Source: Brevundimonas sp. (GTDB lineage Bacteria > Pseudomonadota > Alphaproteobacteria > Caulobacterales > Caulobacteraceae). Taken from it: 64,000 bases of DNA. Positions 1 to 7,984 of the stretch are shown here, in pieces (within the stretch, counting starts at the first letter, position 1; each line of letters begins with the position of its first letter). Where the stretch lies: NCBI RefSeq assembly GCF_027484365.1, contig NZ_JAIXTC010000007.1, forward strand, positions 1-64,000, given 5' to 3'. The position numbers and the translations under genes were made by a program. A model generated the notes under the pieces. That model was not told the origin of the DNA, made no database searches, and saw only the letters and a list, made by a program, of their open reading frames with translations.

Positions 1-110
1 AGGCCCAGCTCAGCTCCATCGCCCGGCAGCTCAACGAACGACCCAGAAAGACCTTGCTCTATCGGACACCAGCGGAGACCTTCGCCGAGTGTGTTGCAGC
101 GATCAGTTGA
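1..110 (+). CDS. IS30-family transposase, C-terminal fragment (cut by window start)
   Basis: An open frame runs in from the window edge and stops at 108-110. The visible 35 residues include LNERPRKTLLYRTPAETFAE, which closely matches the conserved C-terminal end of IS30-family DDE transposases (typically N-x-R-P-R-K-T-L-G-x-x-T-P). The protein would catalyse cut-out and insertion of its own insertion sequence. Only the tail is visible, so whether the element is complete cannot be judged, and I could not identify its right terminal repeat with confidence. Its presence suggests the neighbouring membrane-protein operon lies at an insertion boundary. Confidence 0.8.
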   Translation, partial: AQLSSIARQLNERPRKTLLYRTPAETFAECVAAIS

Positions 111-126
111 GCCCACCGTGGGAAGC

Positions 127-165
127 GGTCACTCCGCGGGTTTGGCGACTGAACCGCGAGTGACC
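127..165. repeat. imperfect hairpin between transposase end and DoxX gene end
   Basis: GGTCACTCCGCGG (127-139) pairs with CCGCGAGTGACC (154-165) apart from one missing base. It sits between two convergent genes and could act as a shared terminator structure or be part of the insertion-sequence end. There is no T-tract, so an intrinsic terminator is not proven. Confidence 0.4.
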
Positions 166-201
166 CGCCTGTTCAGCCGAGACCTCTGCCGCGTACGACG
201 C

Positions 202-687
202 TCAGCCGTCGTAGCTGACTGCCGGGTGCAACTCATATGGCCTCGCTCCATCAACAAGAGGGCCTTTTGGAGCCGGGCCGAGATTGCGTGATGGTGCCAG
301 CGCCAGCGCGCCGTCGCCCAGCAACACCTGCGCGATGCAAAGGACGAGGAGGTAGGCGGCATATTCCCAGCCTCCTCCCGGCGCGGTGAATACCCAGCCG
401 TTGGTCCAATGGACAGTCACGAGCGCTCCGAGCATGAACGGTGCCAGCGCCGCAGCCGCCAGTCGAGCATGAATGCCCATGACCAGCATAAGTCCACCGA
501 CCACTTCGACTGCGAAGGTCAGATAAGCGAGCCATCCCGGCAAGCCAACCGAGTGAAAGAACGCAGCCGTTCCAGAAAGCCCGAAAGTCATCAGCTTCAG
601 GAGCAGGCTGTGAGCAAGAAACATGATGCCGAGGGCGATCCGCAGAAGCGCGATTCCCCAAGCGGCGGTGCGGGTTTGTTCGGACAT
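202..687 (-). CDS. DoxX family membrane protein
   Basis: A 161-aa protein starting at MSEQTRTAAWG; an upstream ATG in frame would add 11 unconvincing residues. It has about four hydrophobic segments and the DoxX-type pattern LRIALGIMFLAHSLLLK near the start and GGLMLVMGIHARLAAA in the middle. DoxX proteins are small inner-membrane proteins linked to thiol and redox homeostasis; the exact role here is unknown. It is the last gene of a probable three-gene minus-strand operon (DUF2892, unknown membrane protein, DoxX). The last ~35 residues after LLGDGALAL are hydrophilic and longer than usual for the family, possibly because the 3' end was altered near the insertion sequence. Confidence 0.8.
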   Translation of the reverse strand: MSEQTRTAAWGIALLRIALGIMFLAHSLLLKLMTFGLSGTAAFFHSVGLPGWLAYLTFAVEVVGGLMLVMGIHARLAAAALAPFMLGALVTVHWTNGWVFTAPGGGWEYAAYLLVLCIAQVLLGDGALALAPSRNLGPAPKGPLVDGARPYELHPAVSYDG

Positions 688-729
688 GGCTGCATATTCC
701 AGGGAAAGTGAATGACGCATGGCGCAGAC

Positions 730-1143
730 CTACGCCGGGATTTGAGGCGCAGCGTTTTTGAATGGCAGAAGCTGAAGGATGCCAAAGGTCAACTCGATGA
801 CGAGAAAACCCCACAGCAGCGGGCTGGCCCCGCTTATCAGCGCATGGATCATCGCTGCGCTGAACATGAACCGGGCGGCGGCGTCGTAGCGAGCCAACCA
901 GACCAAGCCGGACCGCAGGCGCAAGACTGCCCAGACGATGACGACAGAGCCGAGAAAGTTTGCATAAAGGACACCTTCGGGCGGCAAGGGTTGCATCGGA
1001 CTTATACCAAGCGCTCTGTGAATCGTTGCAAACAGTGCGTAGAGCAGGGCCAGCGTCCACGGTGTGGCAAAGACTGCTGTGACGACCAGGTCATACCAGG
1101 CGCTGGCCAAAAAGATGCGTCGATAGGTGTTCAAGCCGATCAT
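730..1143 (-). CDS. unknown four-helix membrane protein
   Basis: A 137-aa protein with about four predicted membrane segments (roughly residues 12-40, 58-78, 88-106 and 108-128). I do not recognise the family. It lies 42 bp upstream of the DoxX gene and 64 bp downstream of a DUF2892 gene on the same strand, so the three are probably co-transcribed and may act together in the inner membrane. The short motif YDLVVTAVFATPWTLALLY near the N-terminus and WLARYDAAARFMF in the middle look like lipid-interface segments. Function cannot be assigned. Confidence 0.7.
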   Translation of the reverse strand: MIGLNTYRRIFLASAWYDLVVTAVFATPWTLALLYALFATIHRALGISPMQPLPPEGVLYANFLGSVVIVWAVLRLRSGLVWLARYDAAARFMFSAAMIHALISGASPLLWGFLVIELTFGILQLLPFKNAAPQIPA

Positions 1144-1207
1144 TTGTCCCTCCTCGGTCTGATTCCGGCTGGGCCGCCCGATATTTCCAGAAATCGCTCG
1201 ACGTCAG

Positions 1208-1429
1208 CTAGCCCCGTTGCTTGACCGGGCAAGTCGACACACCGATCAACTTGTAACCGAGGCAGGTTCCGACCAAAGTCGTACCAATCATGTAGGCGCC
1301 AGTGAGAGCGAATCCGACCGTAGCTATCAGGGGCACGGGGGCGATGAAGGCGGCGACAAACAATGCGACAGCGGCGATTGCACGGAGGACGCGGTCGGCG
1401 TTTCCGAGATTCTTTTTGAAGGAAAACAT
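1208..1429 (-). CDS. DUF2892 (YgaP-type transmembrane domain) protein
   Basis: A 73-aa protein whose layout (short basic N-terminus with N-x-G-x-x-D-R-x-x-R, then two membrane helices, then a short tail) matches the DUF2892 family. The same domain forms the membrane part of the rhodanese YgaP. The helix pair contains the family-typical G-T-C-L-G-Y-K-L near the end of helix two. It is first in a likely operon with an unknown membrane protein and DoxX. DUF2892 proteins often sit in sulfur or thiol-redox loci; a second, rhodanese-fused copy occurs at 11063-11599 in this window. The role of the stand-alone version is not established. Confidence 0.8.
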   Translation of the reverse strand: MFSFKKNLGNADRVLRAIAAVALFVAAFIAPVPLIATVGFALTGAYMIGTTLVGTCLGYKLIGVSTCPVKQRG

Positions 1430-1603
1430 GAGCAGGCTCCTGAGGATAAGTCGAAGACGTCGTGATTGTTGGGTTTTGTGAAGTTGAGTTCGTTGTCTTG
1501 TCTTGTCTCGAGTTCAGGCGATTCCAACTGTGCCGGAGACCTTTTTGGGCTTGGCTGACCGCACCGACCGTCCAGAGATGACAGCACCGTCAGCGCAGAC
1601 GGG

Positions 1604-2731
1604 TCACGGTGCGGGCGGAACAGCGGGGGCGAGGGTCTGGATGACGGCGCGGGCTGCGGCCTTGACGGCCGCCTCGCCGCCCATCGTTTCAGCGGCGTTG
1701 GCCACAGCGAGCACGCCGTTCTCACTGCCGGGGAACAGGGCCACGAAAGCGAACCAGTTGCCGTCAGAGCCGCCGTGGGTGAGGGCGGGACCGGCCCGGC
1801 CGGAGATCTGCGGCGGGACGCCCCAACCCATGGCCACGATGCTGTCGCCGCGCGGCGTGTGCATCAGCCGATAGGTTTCAGGCTTGAGCAGCTTGCCGCG
1901 GCCCGCTTCGCCGGCCATCTGATCGATACAGAACCTCGCCCAGTCGGCCAGGGTCATTCGCACGCCGCCCGCGGGCAGGATCATCTGTGGGTTCCCGTCT
2001 GCGGCGACGGACATCCGCCCATCGATGTGGCCGGACGTCTCGCCGGCGTCAGGGATTTGGTTGAAGACAGCGGTGGTCATGCCCAGAGGGCCGAAAACCT
2101 CCTCCTGCATCAGCGTCTCATAGGATTTTCCGGTCGCCTGTTCAGCAATGGCACCCGCCAGAATCAAGCCGGTGTTGGAATAGCTGGGCTCGCCTCGGGT
2201 CGGGCCGACCGGCGCATCCGCGACTGCCAGGCGCAGATAGGCCAAACGTTGTTCCTGAAGCGGCCGGGTATCGGTGAAGAAGGTCCGGAAATAGGCTTCG
2301 TCGCTGTGGTTCTCGGGCAGGCCCGCCCGATGCGACATCAGGTCGACCAGAGTCACGTCGCGATACTCCGGTCGCATCTCCGCTGCCAGGTCGGGCAGCA
2401 TCTCCGACAAGGGGGCTTCCCAGCTCAGCACGCCCCGTTCCACCAGTCGGGCGATCATCGTGACCGTCATCGCCTTGCTGTCGGACCCCAGGTTCCAGAG
2501 GTCGTCGATGGTCGCCGGCGACTCCGACCCCAGCGCGTCAATCCCGGCCACCGCCTGATCGACGACCTCACCGTTGCGGATGACCAGCACGCCGACGGCC
2601 GGGACGGTCTTGCCCTCCATCGCGGCTGCGAGGGTCGCAGGCAGGGGCGGCACCCCCGAAGTCTGCTGGGCCAGCGTCGGGGTGGCGGCCAGTGCAGCAC
2701 CGAGACAGAGAAAAAGGGCAGTGCGGTTCAT
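1604..2731 (-). CDS. secreted serine hydrolase, beta-lactamase (class C-like) family
   Basis: A 375-aa protein with a cleavable signal peptide (MNRTALFLCLGAALAATPTLA, cleavage near AQQ). The beta-lactamase/penicillin-binding fold motifs are visible: S83-x-x-K86 (SDSK), Y184-S-N186, and HGG in the C-terminal third where true beta-lactamases have KTG. The HGG variant points to an esterase, peptidase or other serine hydrolase rather than an antibiotic-destroying enzyme. An in-frame extension upstream of this start would lack a signal peptide at its N-terminus, so the ATG at 2731 is preferred. The gene is divergent from a LysR regulator across a 107-bp gap containing a palindrome, an arrangement like ampC-ampR. 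Substrate unknown. Confidence 0.85.
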   Translation of the reverse strand: MNRTALFLCLGAALAATPTLAQQTSGVPPLPATLAAAMEGKTVPAVGVLVIRNGEVVDQAVAGIDALGSESPATIDDLWNLGSDSKAMTVTMIARLVERGVLSWEAPLSEMLPDLAAEMRPEYRDVTLVDLMSHRAGLPENHSDEAYFRTFFTDTRPLQEQRLAYLRLAVADAPVGPTRGEPSYSNTGLILAGAIAEQATGKSYETLMQEEVFGPLGMTTAVFNQIPDAGETSGHIDGRMSVAADGNPQMILPAGGVRMTLADWARFCIDQMAGEAGRGKLLKPETYRLMHTPRGDSIVAMGWGVPPQISGRAGPALTHGGSDGNWFAFVALFPGSENGVLAVANAAETMGGEAAVKAAARAVIQTLAPAVPPAP

Positions 2732-2764
2732 GGGGGCTCCAACCGGGCTGGTGTTGAATATGTT

Positions 2765-2793
2765 CACAGGTTTATTAGACCTACGTACCTGTG
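2765..2793. promoter_or_regulatory. candidate LysR operator between divergent genes
   Basis: A perfect 7-bp inverted repeat, CACAGGT (2765-2771) and ACCTGTG (2787-2793), separated by 15 bases lies in the 107-bp gap between the serine hydrolase and the LysR regulator. Position and symmetry suit a LysR-type binding site, but the family's usual T-N11-A form is not obvious. Binding is an inference. Confidence 0.5.
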
Positions 2794-2824
2794 TTCTTAG
2801 AAGGCGGCTCATGCGAATGTCTGC

Positions 2825-2830
2825 TATACT
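2825..2830 (+). promoter_or_regulatory. -10 box of the LysR gene, probably leaderless mRNA
   Basis: TATACT lies only 8 bases before the ATG at 2839 and there is no Shine-Dalgarno sequence in between. A start point about 7 bases downstream of the box would fall at or beside the ATG, suggesting a leaderless transcript. The -35 region is not clear. Confidence 0.4.
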
Positions 2831-2838
2831 CAGCGCGT

Positions 2839-3771
2839 ATGGCCACGCTCGACGACCTCAACCTGCTACGAACCTTCGTGCGAATTGCTGAGGCCGGTAG
2901 TATTTCGGCAGCGGCGCGCTCGATGCACACCACGCAGCCGACGTTGAGCCGGCAACTCCAGCAGCTCGAGTCCCTCCTCGACGCCCCGCTTGTGCAGCGT
3001 GACACCCGCAGCATGAGTCTAACGGCGGCGGGCCAACGCCTGCTCGTGGATGCGCGGGAGATCCTCGACCACGTTCAAGCCGTCACGCTGCGCGCGAACG
3101 GTGAACACGCCGCGCCGCGCGGGCATCTACGCGTTGTGACAACGATTGACATGGGCCAGTACCATGTTGCCCCGTTGCTGGCTCGGCTGCGCGACCAATG
3201 CCCACAACTGACCGCTGAAATGCACGTCACAAACCGCCCGGTGAAATTCGTCGAGGAAGGATTTGATTGCGGCGTGCTGGTCGGCGCCATCACCGACGAC
3301 AGGCTCGTCGCCAAACGTCTGCTGGAAAATCCGCGGGTCCTGGTCGCAGCACCCGCGCTGGTGAAGAAACTGGGCATACCGGAGAAACCGGGCGACCTTG
3401 AAGCCTGGCCGTGGGTGGGACTGCTTGGCGCACATTTCCTGATCGACAACTCCGTCCCGTTCACAAACGGCTGCAAGACCGAGACGCTGAGCTTTGATGC
3501 CGCGCTTCGGCTGGACGGCGTCACCTCCATGCGCGCCGCGGTCCTGGCCGGAGCGGGCGTTGCAGTGCTGCCGCTTTTTTCGGTGCGCGAAGCGGTCGCT
3601 GCAGGCACGCTGCAACTCATTCTGCACGACTGGATAATTCCGCCCGTCGAATTTCACGCCGTCTATCTGGCATCATCCTTTGTGCCTGCGAAGGTGCGCG
3701 CCTTCGTGGATTTGTGTGTGCAAGAAATGCCGGGACGCTTCGACGACGTCGGATCGGAACGGACAGGTTAG
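2839..3771 (+). CDS. LysR-family transcriptional regulator
   Basis: A 310-aa protein of standard LysR length. The N-terminal winged helix-turn-helix is clear (LNLLRTFVRIAEAGSISAAA followed by S-x-x-x-T-T-Q-P-T-L-S-R-Q-L-Q-Q-L-E), and the rest has the two-lobed periplasmic-binding-like effector domain, including GVTSMRAAVLAGAGVAVLP. The effector is unknown. Start chosen at MATLDDL because the upstream extension (MFLEGGSC...) does not match the family. Being divergent from a secreted serine hydrolase with a palindrome between them, it probably controls that gene and itself. Confidence 0.9.
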   Translation: MATLDDLNLLRTFVRIAEAGSISAAARSMHTTQPTLSRQLQQLESLLDAPLVQRDTRSMSLTAAGQRLLVDAREILDHVQAVTLRANGEHAAPRGHLRVVTTIDMGQYHVAPLLARLRDQCPQLTAEMHVTNRPVKFVEEGFDCGVLVGAITDDRLVAKRLLENPRVLVAAPALVKKLGIPEKPGDLEAWPWVGLLGAHFLIDNSVPFTNGCKTETLSFDAALRLDGVTSMRAAVLAGAGVAVLPLFSVREAVAAGTLQLILHDWIIPPVEFHAVYLASSFVPAKVRAFVDLCVQEMPGRFDDVGSERTG

Positions 3772-4145
3772 ATCGCCCGAGCCGCACCAGCCCCCGGCCC
3801 TACGCGACGGGTAATCCTTACCGGGAGGCGTGCCCCCACCGGCTGTCGCGTGGATGGTGGGAATGTCGCTTAGGGGTCGGGAACGGACATGACCCCGCAG
3901 GCGTAAACCGGACATTCGCTCCGGTGCGCGGAAGCGGACCTTCTGAACCGCCGCCTTGGATGGCTAGCGGACCCTCTGTCGCTCATGGGCTCCGCATGCC
4001 CAGCGTCACCGCCGGGACACGGTCACCGTCTGATCGCGTCGCCCGACGCGGACGTCATGAAACAGAAGCTTGGCCGTAACGACGTCGTCTTTTGCCCCGC
4101 CTAAGGCGGCCGCGGGCCATCGGGGCCCAGGAATCCGGGGCGAAC
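3772..4145. other. 374-bp intergenic stretch without a gene
   Basis: No convincing coding frame is seen. The stretch contains several short lookalike segments of the type GGACATT/GGACCTTCTG around 3880-3970 that resemble the intergenic sequences near 7770-7830 and 9700-9770, and a GC-rich palindromic area just before the receptor gene (about 4098-4125). The promoter of the receptor gene must lie here but I cannot place it. Confidence 0.5.
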
Positions 4146-6485
4146 ATGATCAATCATCGACTTCTCGCAGGCGTTTCCACGCTTGCTCTGGTGCTCACCG
4201 GCGCGCTTGTGCTGCCGAACGCTGCGCAGGCCCAGGCCGTCGTATCCGAGCCAGGCGATGCCGCCCAGCTTGATGAAGTCGTCGTTTTCGGCGTCGGCCA
4301 GAGCCGCCAGCAGGCCTCGATCACCGAAGCCGCGATTGCTGTCGAGGCTCCCGGCACCAGCCCGCTGAAGGCGATCGAACGCCTGCCCGGCGTCAGCTTC
4401 CAGTCGGCCGACGCCTTCGGCAACTATGAATGGTCGACGCGCATCGTGCTGCGCAGCTTCAACCAGAATCAGCTCGGCTTCACCCTCGACGGCGTGCCGC
4501 TGGGCGACATGAGCTATGGCAACCACAATGGTCTGCACATCTCGCGCGCCATCATTTCCGAAAACGTCGGTCGCGTGGACGTGGCCCAGGGTTCGGGCGC
4601 ACTGGGCACCGCATCCAGCAGCAACCTGGGCGGCACCGTCCAGTTCGTCAGCCGTCGCCCGGCCAATGAGTTCGGCCTTGACGTCGCCGCCACCTATGGC
4701 AGCGAACAGACCCTGCGCGGCCTCATCCGTCTGGACACGGGCGCCTTCGGCCCGGCCGGCACGGCGCTGTCGCTGTCCTATGTCGATCATCAGATGGACA
4801 AGTGGAAGGGCGTGGGCGAACAGAACCAGCAGCAGATCAACGCCAGCCTGGTCCAGCCGATCGGCAAGGGCGAGATCACCGGCTTCGTCAACTGGTCCGA
4901 GCGTCGCGAGAACGACTATCAGGACCTGTCCCTGGCCCAGATCGGTTACCTGGGCCGCGACTTCGACAATATCTCGGGCAACTACGCCCTGGCCGTTCGC
5001 ATCGCCGACATCGCCAACAATCGCGGTGAAACCGGTGCGGCCGTGACCAATGCCGCAGCTGGAACGGTCTATCCGGCCCCGATCCGGACTGTAGACGACG
5101 CCTATTTCGACGCCTCGGGCCTGCGTGACGATACGATCGGCGCCCTGACGTTCAACTACCCCATCACCGACACCTTCTCGATTTCGCTGACCGGCTATGG
5201 TCACCACAATGAAGGTCAAGGTCTGTGGTGGACGCCTTATGTCGCTACTCCGGTCGGCGCTCCCGATCAGAACGGCACGGCGATCACGGCCCCCAGCCCG
5301 ATTTCGGTCCGCACCACCGAATATGACATCGAGCGCACGGGCGCGCTCGGTTCGGCCATGCTGGACCTGGGGACCCATTCGATCGAGGCCGGCTTCTGGC
5401 TGGAGAAGAACGACTTCAACCAGGCGCGCCGCTTCTACGGCCTGGCTCGCGCGGCCAACACCCGCTCGTCGCTGGAGTTCCTCGAAAACCCCTTCTTCAC
5501 CCAGTGGGAATATGAGTTCGAGACCGAGACGCGCCTGTTCTATGTGCAGGACAGCTGGGCTGTCACCGACGCCTTGACGGTGTTCGGCGGCTTCAAGTCC
5601 CTGTCGGTCGAGAACACGGCCCGGACCGTCACCGGCCCCAACAAGACGGGCACGATCAAGGCCGAAGACAACTTCCTGCCCCAGGTCGGCGCGACCTTCG
5701 ACATCAACGGCGACCACCAGCTGTTCGTCTCCTATTCGGAAAACCTGCGGGCCTTCGAATCGTCGAACACCGGCGGACCGTTCTCGGCCTCGGCGGCCGG
5801 GTTCGCGGCCCTTCGTTCGACAATCGAGCCGGAAAGCTCCAGGACGGTCGAGGCCGGCTGGCGTTTCCGCTACGACCAGCTTCAGGGTTCGGTTGCGGTC
5901 TATAACGTCGAGTTTTCGGACCGTTTGCTGGGCGTCGCCCTCGGCGCGCCGATCCAGGGTCTGGGCAACGGCATTCAGAACGTGGGCTCGGTCAAGTCGC
6001 GCGGCTTCGAAGCGGCGGCCGTGTGGACCTTCAATGATGACTGGTCGGCCTTCGGTTCGTTCAGCTACAACGACTCGACCTATGAGGACGACGTGCGCGA
6101 CCGTACGGGCGCATTGGTTGCCGCAACCGGCGGCAAGACGGTGGTGAACACGCCTGAAACGCTGTTCCGCGCCGAACTCGCCTATGATGACGGGGCCCTG
6201 TTCGGCACGCTGGCCGCGGCCTACACCGGCGAGCGTTTCTCCAGCTATCTGAATAATGAGAGCGTGGACGGCTACACGCTGCTCGAGCTCACGGCCGGCT
6301 ATCGGGTGGCCGAAACGGGTAACTGGCTGGACGGCACCGAGATCCAGTTCAACGTGACCAACCTGCTGGACGAAGACCACATCTCGACGGTCGGCTCGGG
6401 CGGTTTCTCGAACGGGCCCGGCGGACAGACCTTCCTGCCGGGCGCGCCCCGTCAGGCGTTCGTGTCCGTGCGTCGCCACTTCTAG
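4146..6485 (+). CDS. TonB-dependent outer-membrane receptor
   Basis: A 779-aa protein with signal peptide (residues 1-30, ending AQAQA), a TonB box (DEVVVFG, ~44-50), a plug domain (~60-190, with SPLKAIERLPGVSFQSAD and GFTLDGVPLGDMSYGNHNG) and a beta-barrel ending in the terminal Phe of VSVRRHF. It imports a bulky ligand across the outer membrane using TonB-ExbBD energy. The ligand is not evident; there is no siderophore gene nearby. A PhoD-like phosphatase/phosphodiesterase follows after 78 bp, suggesting a phosphorylated substrate. The start at MINHRLL gives a normal signal peptide; the longer frame to 4092 does not. Confidence 0.92.
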   Translation: MINHRLLAGVSTLALVLTGALVLPNAAQAQAVVSEPGDAAQLDEVVVFGVGQSRQQASITEAAIAVEAPGTSPLKAIERLPGVSFQSADAFGNYEWSTRIVLRSFNQNQLGFTLDGVPLGDMSYGNHNGLHISRAIISENVGRVDVAQGSGALGTASSSNLGGTVQFVSRRPANEFGLDVAATYGSEQTLRGLIRLDTGAFGPAGTALSLSYVDHQMDKWKGVGEQNQQQINASLVQPIGKGEITGFVNWSERRENDYQDLSLAQIGYLGRDFDNISGNYALAVRIADIANNRGETGAAVTNAAAGTVYPAPIRTVDDAYFDASGLRDDTIGALTFNYPITDTFSISLTGYGHHNEGQGLWWTPYVATPVGAPDQNGTAITAPSPISVRTTEYDIERTGALGSAMLDLGTHSIEAGFWLEKNDFNQARRFYGLARAANTRSSLEFLENPFFTQWEYEFETETRLFYVQDSWAVTDALTVFGGFKSLSVENTARTVTGPNKTGTIKAEDNFLPQVGATFDINGDHQLFVSYSENLRAFESSNTGGPFSASAAGFAALRSTIEPESSRTVEAGWRFRYDQLQGSVAVYNVEFSDRLLGVALGAPIQGLGNGIQNVGSVKSRGFEAAAVWTFNDDWSAFGSFSYNDSTYEDDVRDRTGALVAATGGKTVVNTPETLFRAELAYDDGALFGTLAAAYTGERFSSYLNNESVDGYTLLELTAGYRVAETGNWLDGTEIQFNVTNLLDEDHISTVGSGGFSNGPGGQTFLPGAPRQAFVSVRRHF

Positions 6486-6507
6486 GCCGGCGGCGACACC
6501 GGTTAGG

Positions 6508-6536
6508 ACGGGGCGCGTTCATGCGACGCGCCCCGT
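6508..6536 (+). terminator. hairpin after the TonB-receptor gene
   Basis: ACGGGGCGCG (6508-6517) and CGCGCCCCGT (6527-6536) form a perfect 10-bp stem with a 9-base loop, 23 bases after the receptor stop codon. The downstream sequence lacks a strong T-run, so it may attenuate rather than fully stop transcription before the phosphatase gene. Confidence 0.55.
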
Positions 6537-6563
6537 TCGCGTTCTGACGGCGGAGAGACGGTG

Positions 6564-7670
6564 ATGAAGACCCTTTCGCGACGGGGCCTGATGGCGGGCA
6601 CGGCGGGACTCGGACTGGCGGCCCACGCCGCCGGGGCCTCGGCCGATCCCCACAGCGAGTCCAGCCGAACCCTGACCCGGATCGCCTTCGGTTCCTGCGC
6701 CAAGAGCGACAAGCCCCAGCCGATCTGGGACGCTGTGCTGGCGGCGGAGCCAGACCTGTTCATCTTCCTCGGTGACAACGTCTATCTGGATACCCGGGAC
6801 CCGGCAGTGATGCGCCGGAAATATGCCGAACTGGCCGCCCAGCCCGGGTTCCAGAAGCTGAAGGCCAGCGTGCCCATCCTCGCCATCTGGGACGACCACG
6901 ATTATGGCGAGAACGACGCCGGAGCCGACTATCCGATGAAGGAGGAAAGCCGTCGGCTGTTCCTGGATTTCTTCGGCGAGCCGGCCGATAGCCCCCGACG
7001 CACCCGCGACGGCATCTACACCGCGCATGTGTTCGGCCCGCCCGGCCGGCGGGTGCAGATCCTGCTGCCCGACCTGCGCTGGAACCGCACGCCGCTGGTG
7101 CCGCTGGAGCTCGGCGATCAGGACTATGACACCTGGGTCGAGCAGCGCGCCGAGGCGGGGCTCAGCACACCCGGCCCCTATATGCGCAACCCGGAGATGA
7201 CCGCGACCCAGCTGGGCGAGACCCAGTGGCGCTGGCTGGAAGAGCAGCTGGGCGTGCCCGCCGATATTCGCATCCTCGCCTCCAGCCTCCAGGTGGTCGC
7301 CGATTTCGCCGGCTGGGAGGGCTGGATCAATTTTGCCCATGACCACCAGCGGCTGATTGCAGCCATCCGGGACCGGAAGGCGAACGGCCTGTTCTGCCTT
7401 TCGGGCGACACCCACTACGGCGAAATCTCGAGGTTGGACGTCAACACTCCCTATCCGTTGTGGGACATCACCTCCTCCGGCCTGACCGAGGTTTGGCCCG
7501 TAACCCCGCCCAACGCCTTGCGCGTCGGCGAAGTGTTCCGGGAGCAGAATTTCGGCCTGCTGACCATAGGCTGGGAGGGCGAAAGCCCAACGGTCCTGGC
7601 CCGGATTCACGACGTCGATGGCGTCATCCGGTTGGAACAGCCGATCCGGATCGCTGACCTCGTCGCTTGA
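6564..7670 (+). CDS. PhoD-like metallophosphatase / phosphodiesterase (Tat-exported)
   Basis: A 368-aa protein with a twin-arginine signal (SRRGLMAGTAGLGLAAHAAG). Metal-binding motifs of the PhoD/purple-acid-like family are present in order: GSCAKSDK, FLGDNVYLDT, WDDHDYGEND and LSGDTHYGE. Such enzymes hydrolyse phosphomonoesters or phosphodiesters in the periplasm. It is shorter than full PhoD and resembles the compact alkaline phosphatase D group. The start is ATG 6564 just after GGAGAG; a GTG at 6561 is also possible. It follows the TonB-dependent receptor, which may deliver its substrate. Confidence 0.88.
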   Translation: MKTLSRRGLMAGTAGLGLAAHAAGASADPHSESSRTLTRIAFGSCAKSDKPQPIWDAVLAAEPDLFIFLGDNVYLDTRDPAVMRRKYAELAAQPGFQKLKASVPILAIWDDHDYGENDAGADYPMKEESRRLFLDFFGEPADSPRRTRDGIYTAHVFGPPGRRVQILLPDLRWNRTPLVPLELGDQDYDTWVEQRAEAGLSTPGPYMRNPEMTATQLGETQWRWLEEQLGVPADIRILASSLQVVADFAGWEGWINFAHDHQRLIAAIRDRKANGLFCLSGDTHYGEISRLDVNTPYPLWDITSSGLTEVWPVTPPNALRVGEVFREQNFGLLTIGWEGESPTVLARIHDVDGVIRLEQPIRIADLVA

Positions 7671-7772
7671 TCTCCGCCCGGTAGCGTCTCACCCAGGACT
7701 TCAGGCGCCGCGGGTGCTGGACGGAGATGGCAAGGCCAAGAGTCGTCCCTTAGCCCGAGGGCCGGGACGCGG

Positions 7773-7863
7773 TCGTTGCGGTCCTTGCCCATGAGCGGAC
7801 CCGCCGGGGATCCGGGAACGGCGCGAACCGGACGGGCCGGCCATCCTCGTCGCGACCGGGCTA
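7773..7863. repeat. diverged copy of the intergenic sequence at 9703-9795
   Basis: Both copies carry TTGCGGTCCTTGCCC, then GCGGACCCGCCG, GGGAA, GAACCGGAC and GGCCGGCC in the same order, and both run into a minus-strand stop codon of a metallo-hydrolase C-terminus. Similarity is about three quarters by eye with small indels. This indicates an old duplication or a dispersed intergenic repeat carried with the gene end. Confidence 0.6.
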
Positions 7864-7980
7864 CAGCCGGTTCGGCGGCATCCGGAGATAGCGGCGGCCC
7901 TCTCCGTCCGGAGGCCGCAGGGCGAGCAGCGTCCGGATGGACCTGTGGAGCGGTGGCGCGGCGCCATGCAGCGCTTCGCT
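7861..7980 (-). pseudogene. C-terminal remnant of the MBL-fold hydrolase (duplicate of 9791-10657)
   Basis: Read on the minus strand and ending at the TAG at 7861-7863, the frame gives LRPPDGEGRRYLRMPPNRL, which matches the end of the nearby metallo-hydrolase (LPPADTDGRRYLRMPLNLL). A further ~18 residues upstream are weakly alignable (IRTLLA versus IRAGA). No upstream part of the gene is present, because the SRAP gene begins its 3' end at 7985. It is therefore a truncated duplicate with no likely product. Confidence 0.7.
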
Positions 7981-7984
7981 GACT

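Larger units (their letters stand above)
7671..7984. other. 314-bp stretch holding a degenerate duplicated block
   Basis: There is no intact gene. From about 7773 to 7980 it is similar to 9703-9905, i.e. the intergenic sequence plus the 3' end of the metallo-hydrolase gene; the gene remnant is listed separately. Bases 7671-7772 show nothing recognisable. Confidence 0.65.

Noticed and set aside
1604..2731. Antibiotic-resistance beta-lactamase
   Set aside because: The KTG box is HGG, so the protein fits serine esterases or peptidases of the same fold better.
4040..4080. Possible Pho box upstream of the TonB receptor
   Set aside because: Only a loose CGTCAT-like half is present; the second half and spacing do not match.
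4101..6479. A 792-codon open frame on the minus strand opposite the TonB receptor
   Set aside because: GC-rich third positions create long antisense frames. Its translation is low-complexity and matches no family, while the plus strand has a signal peptide, plug and barrel.
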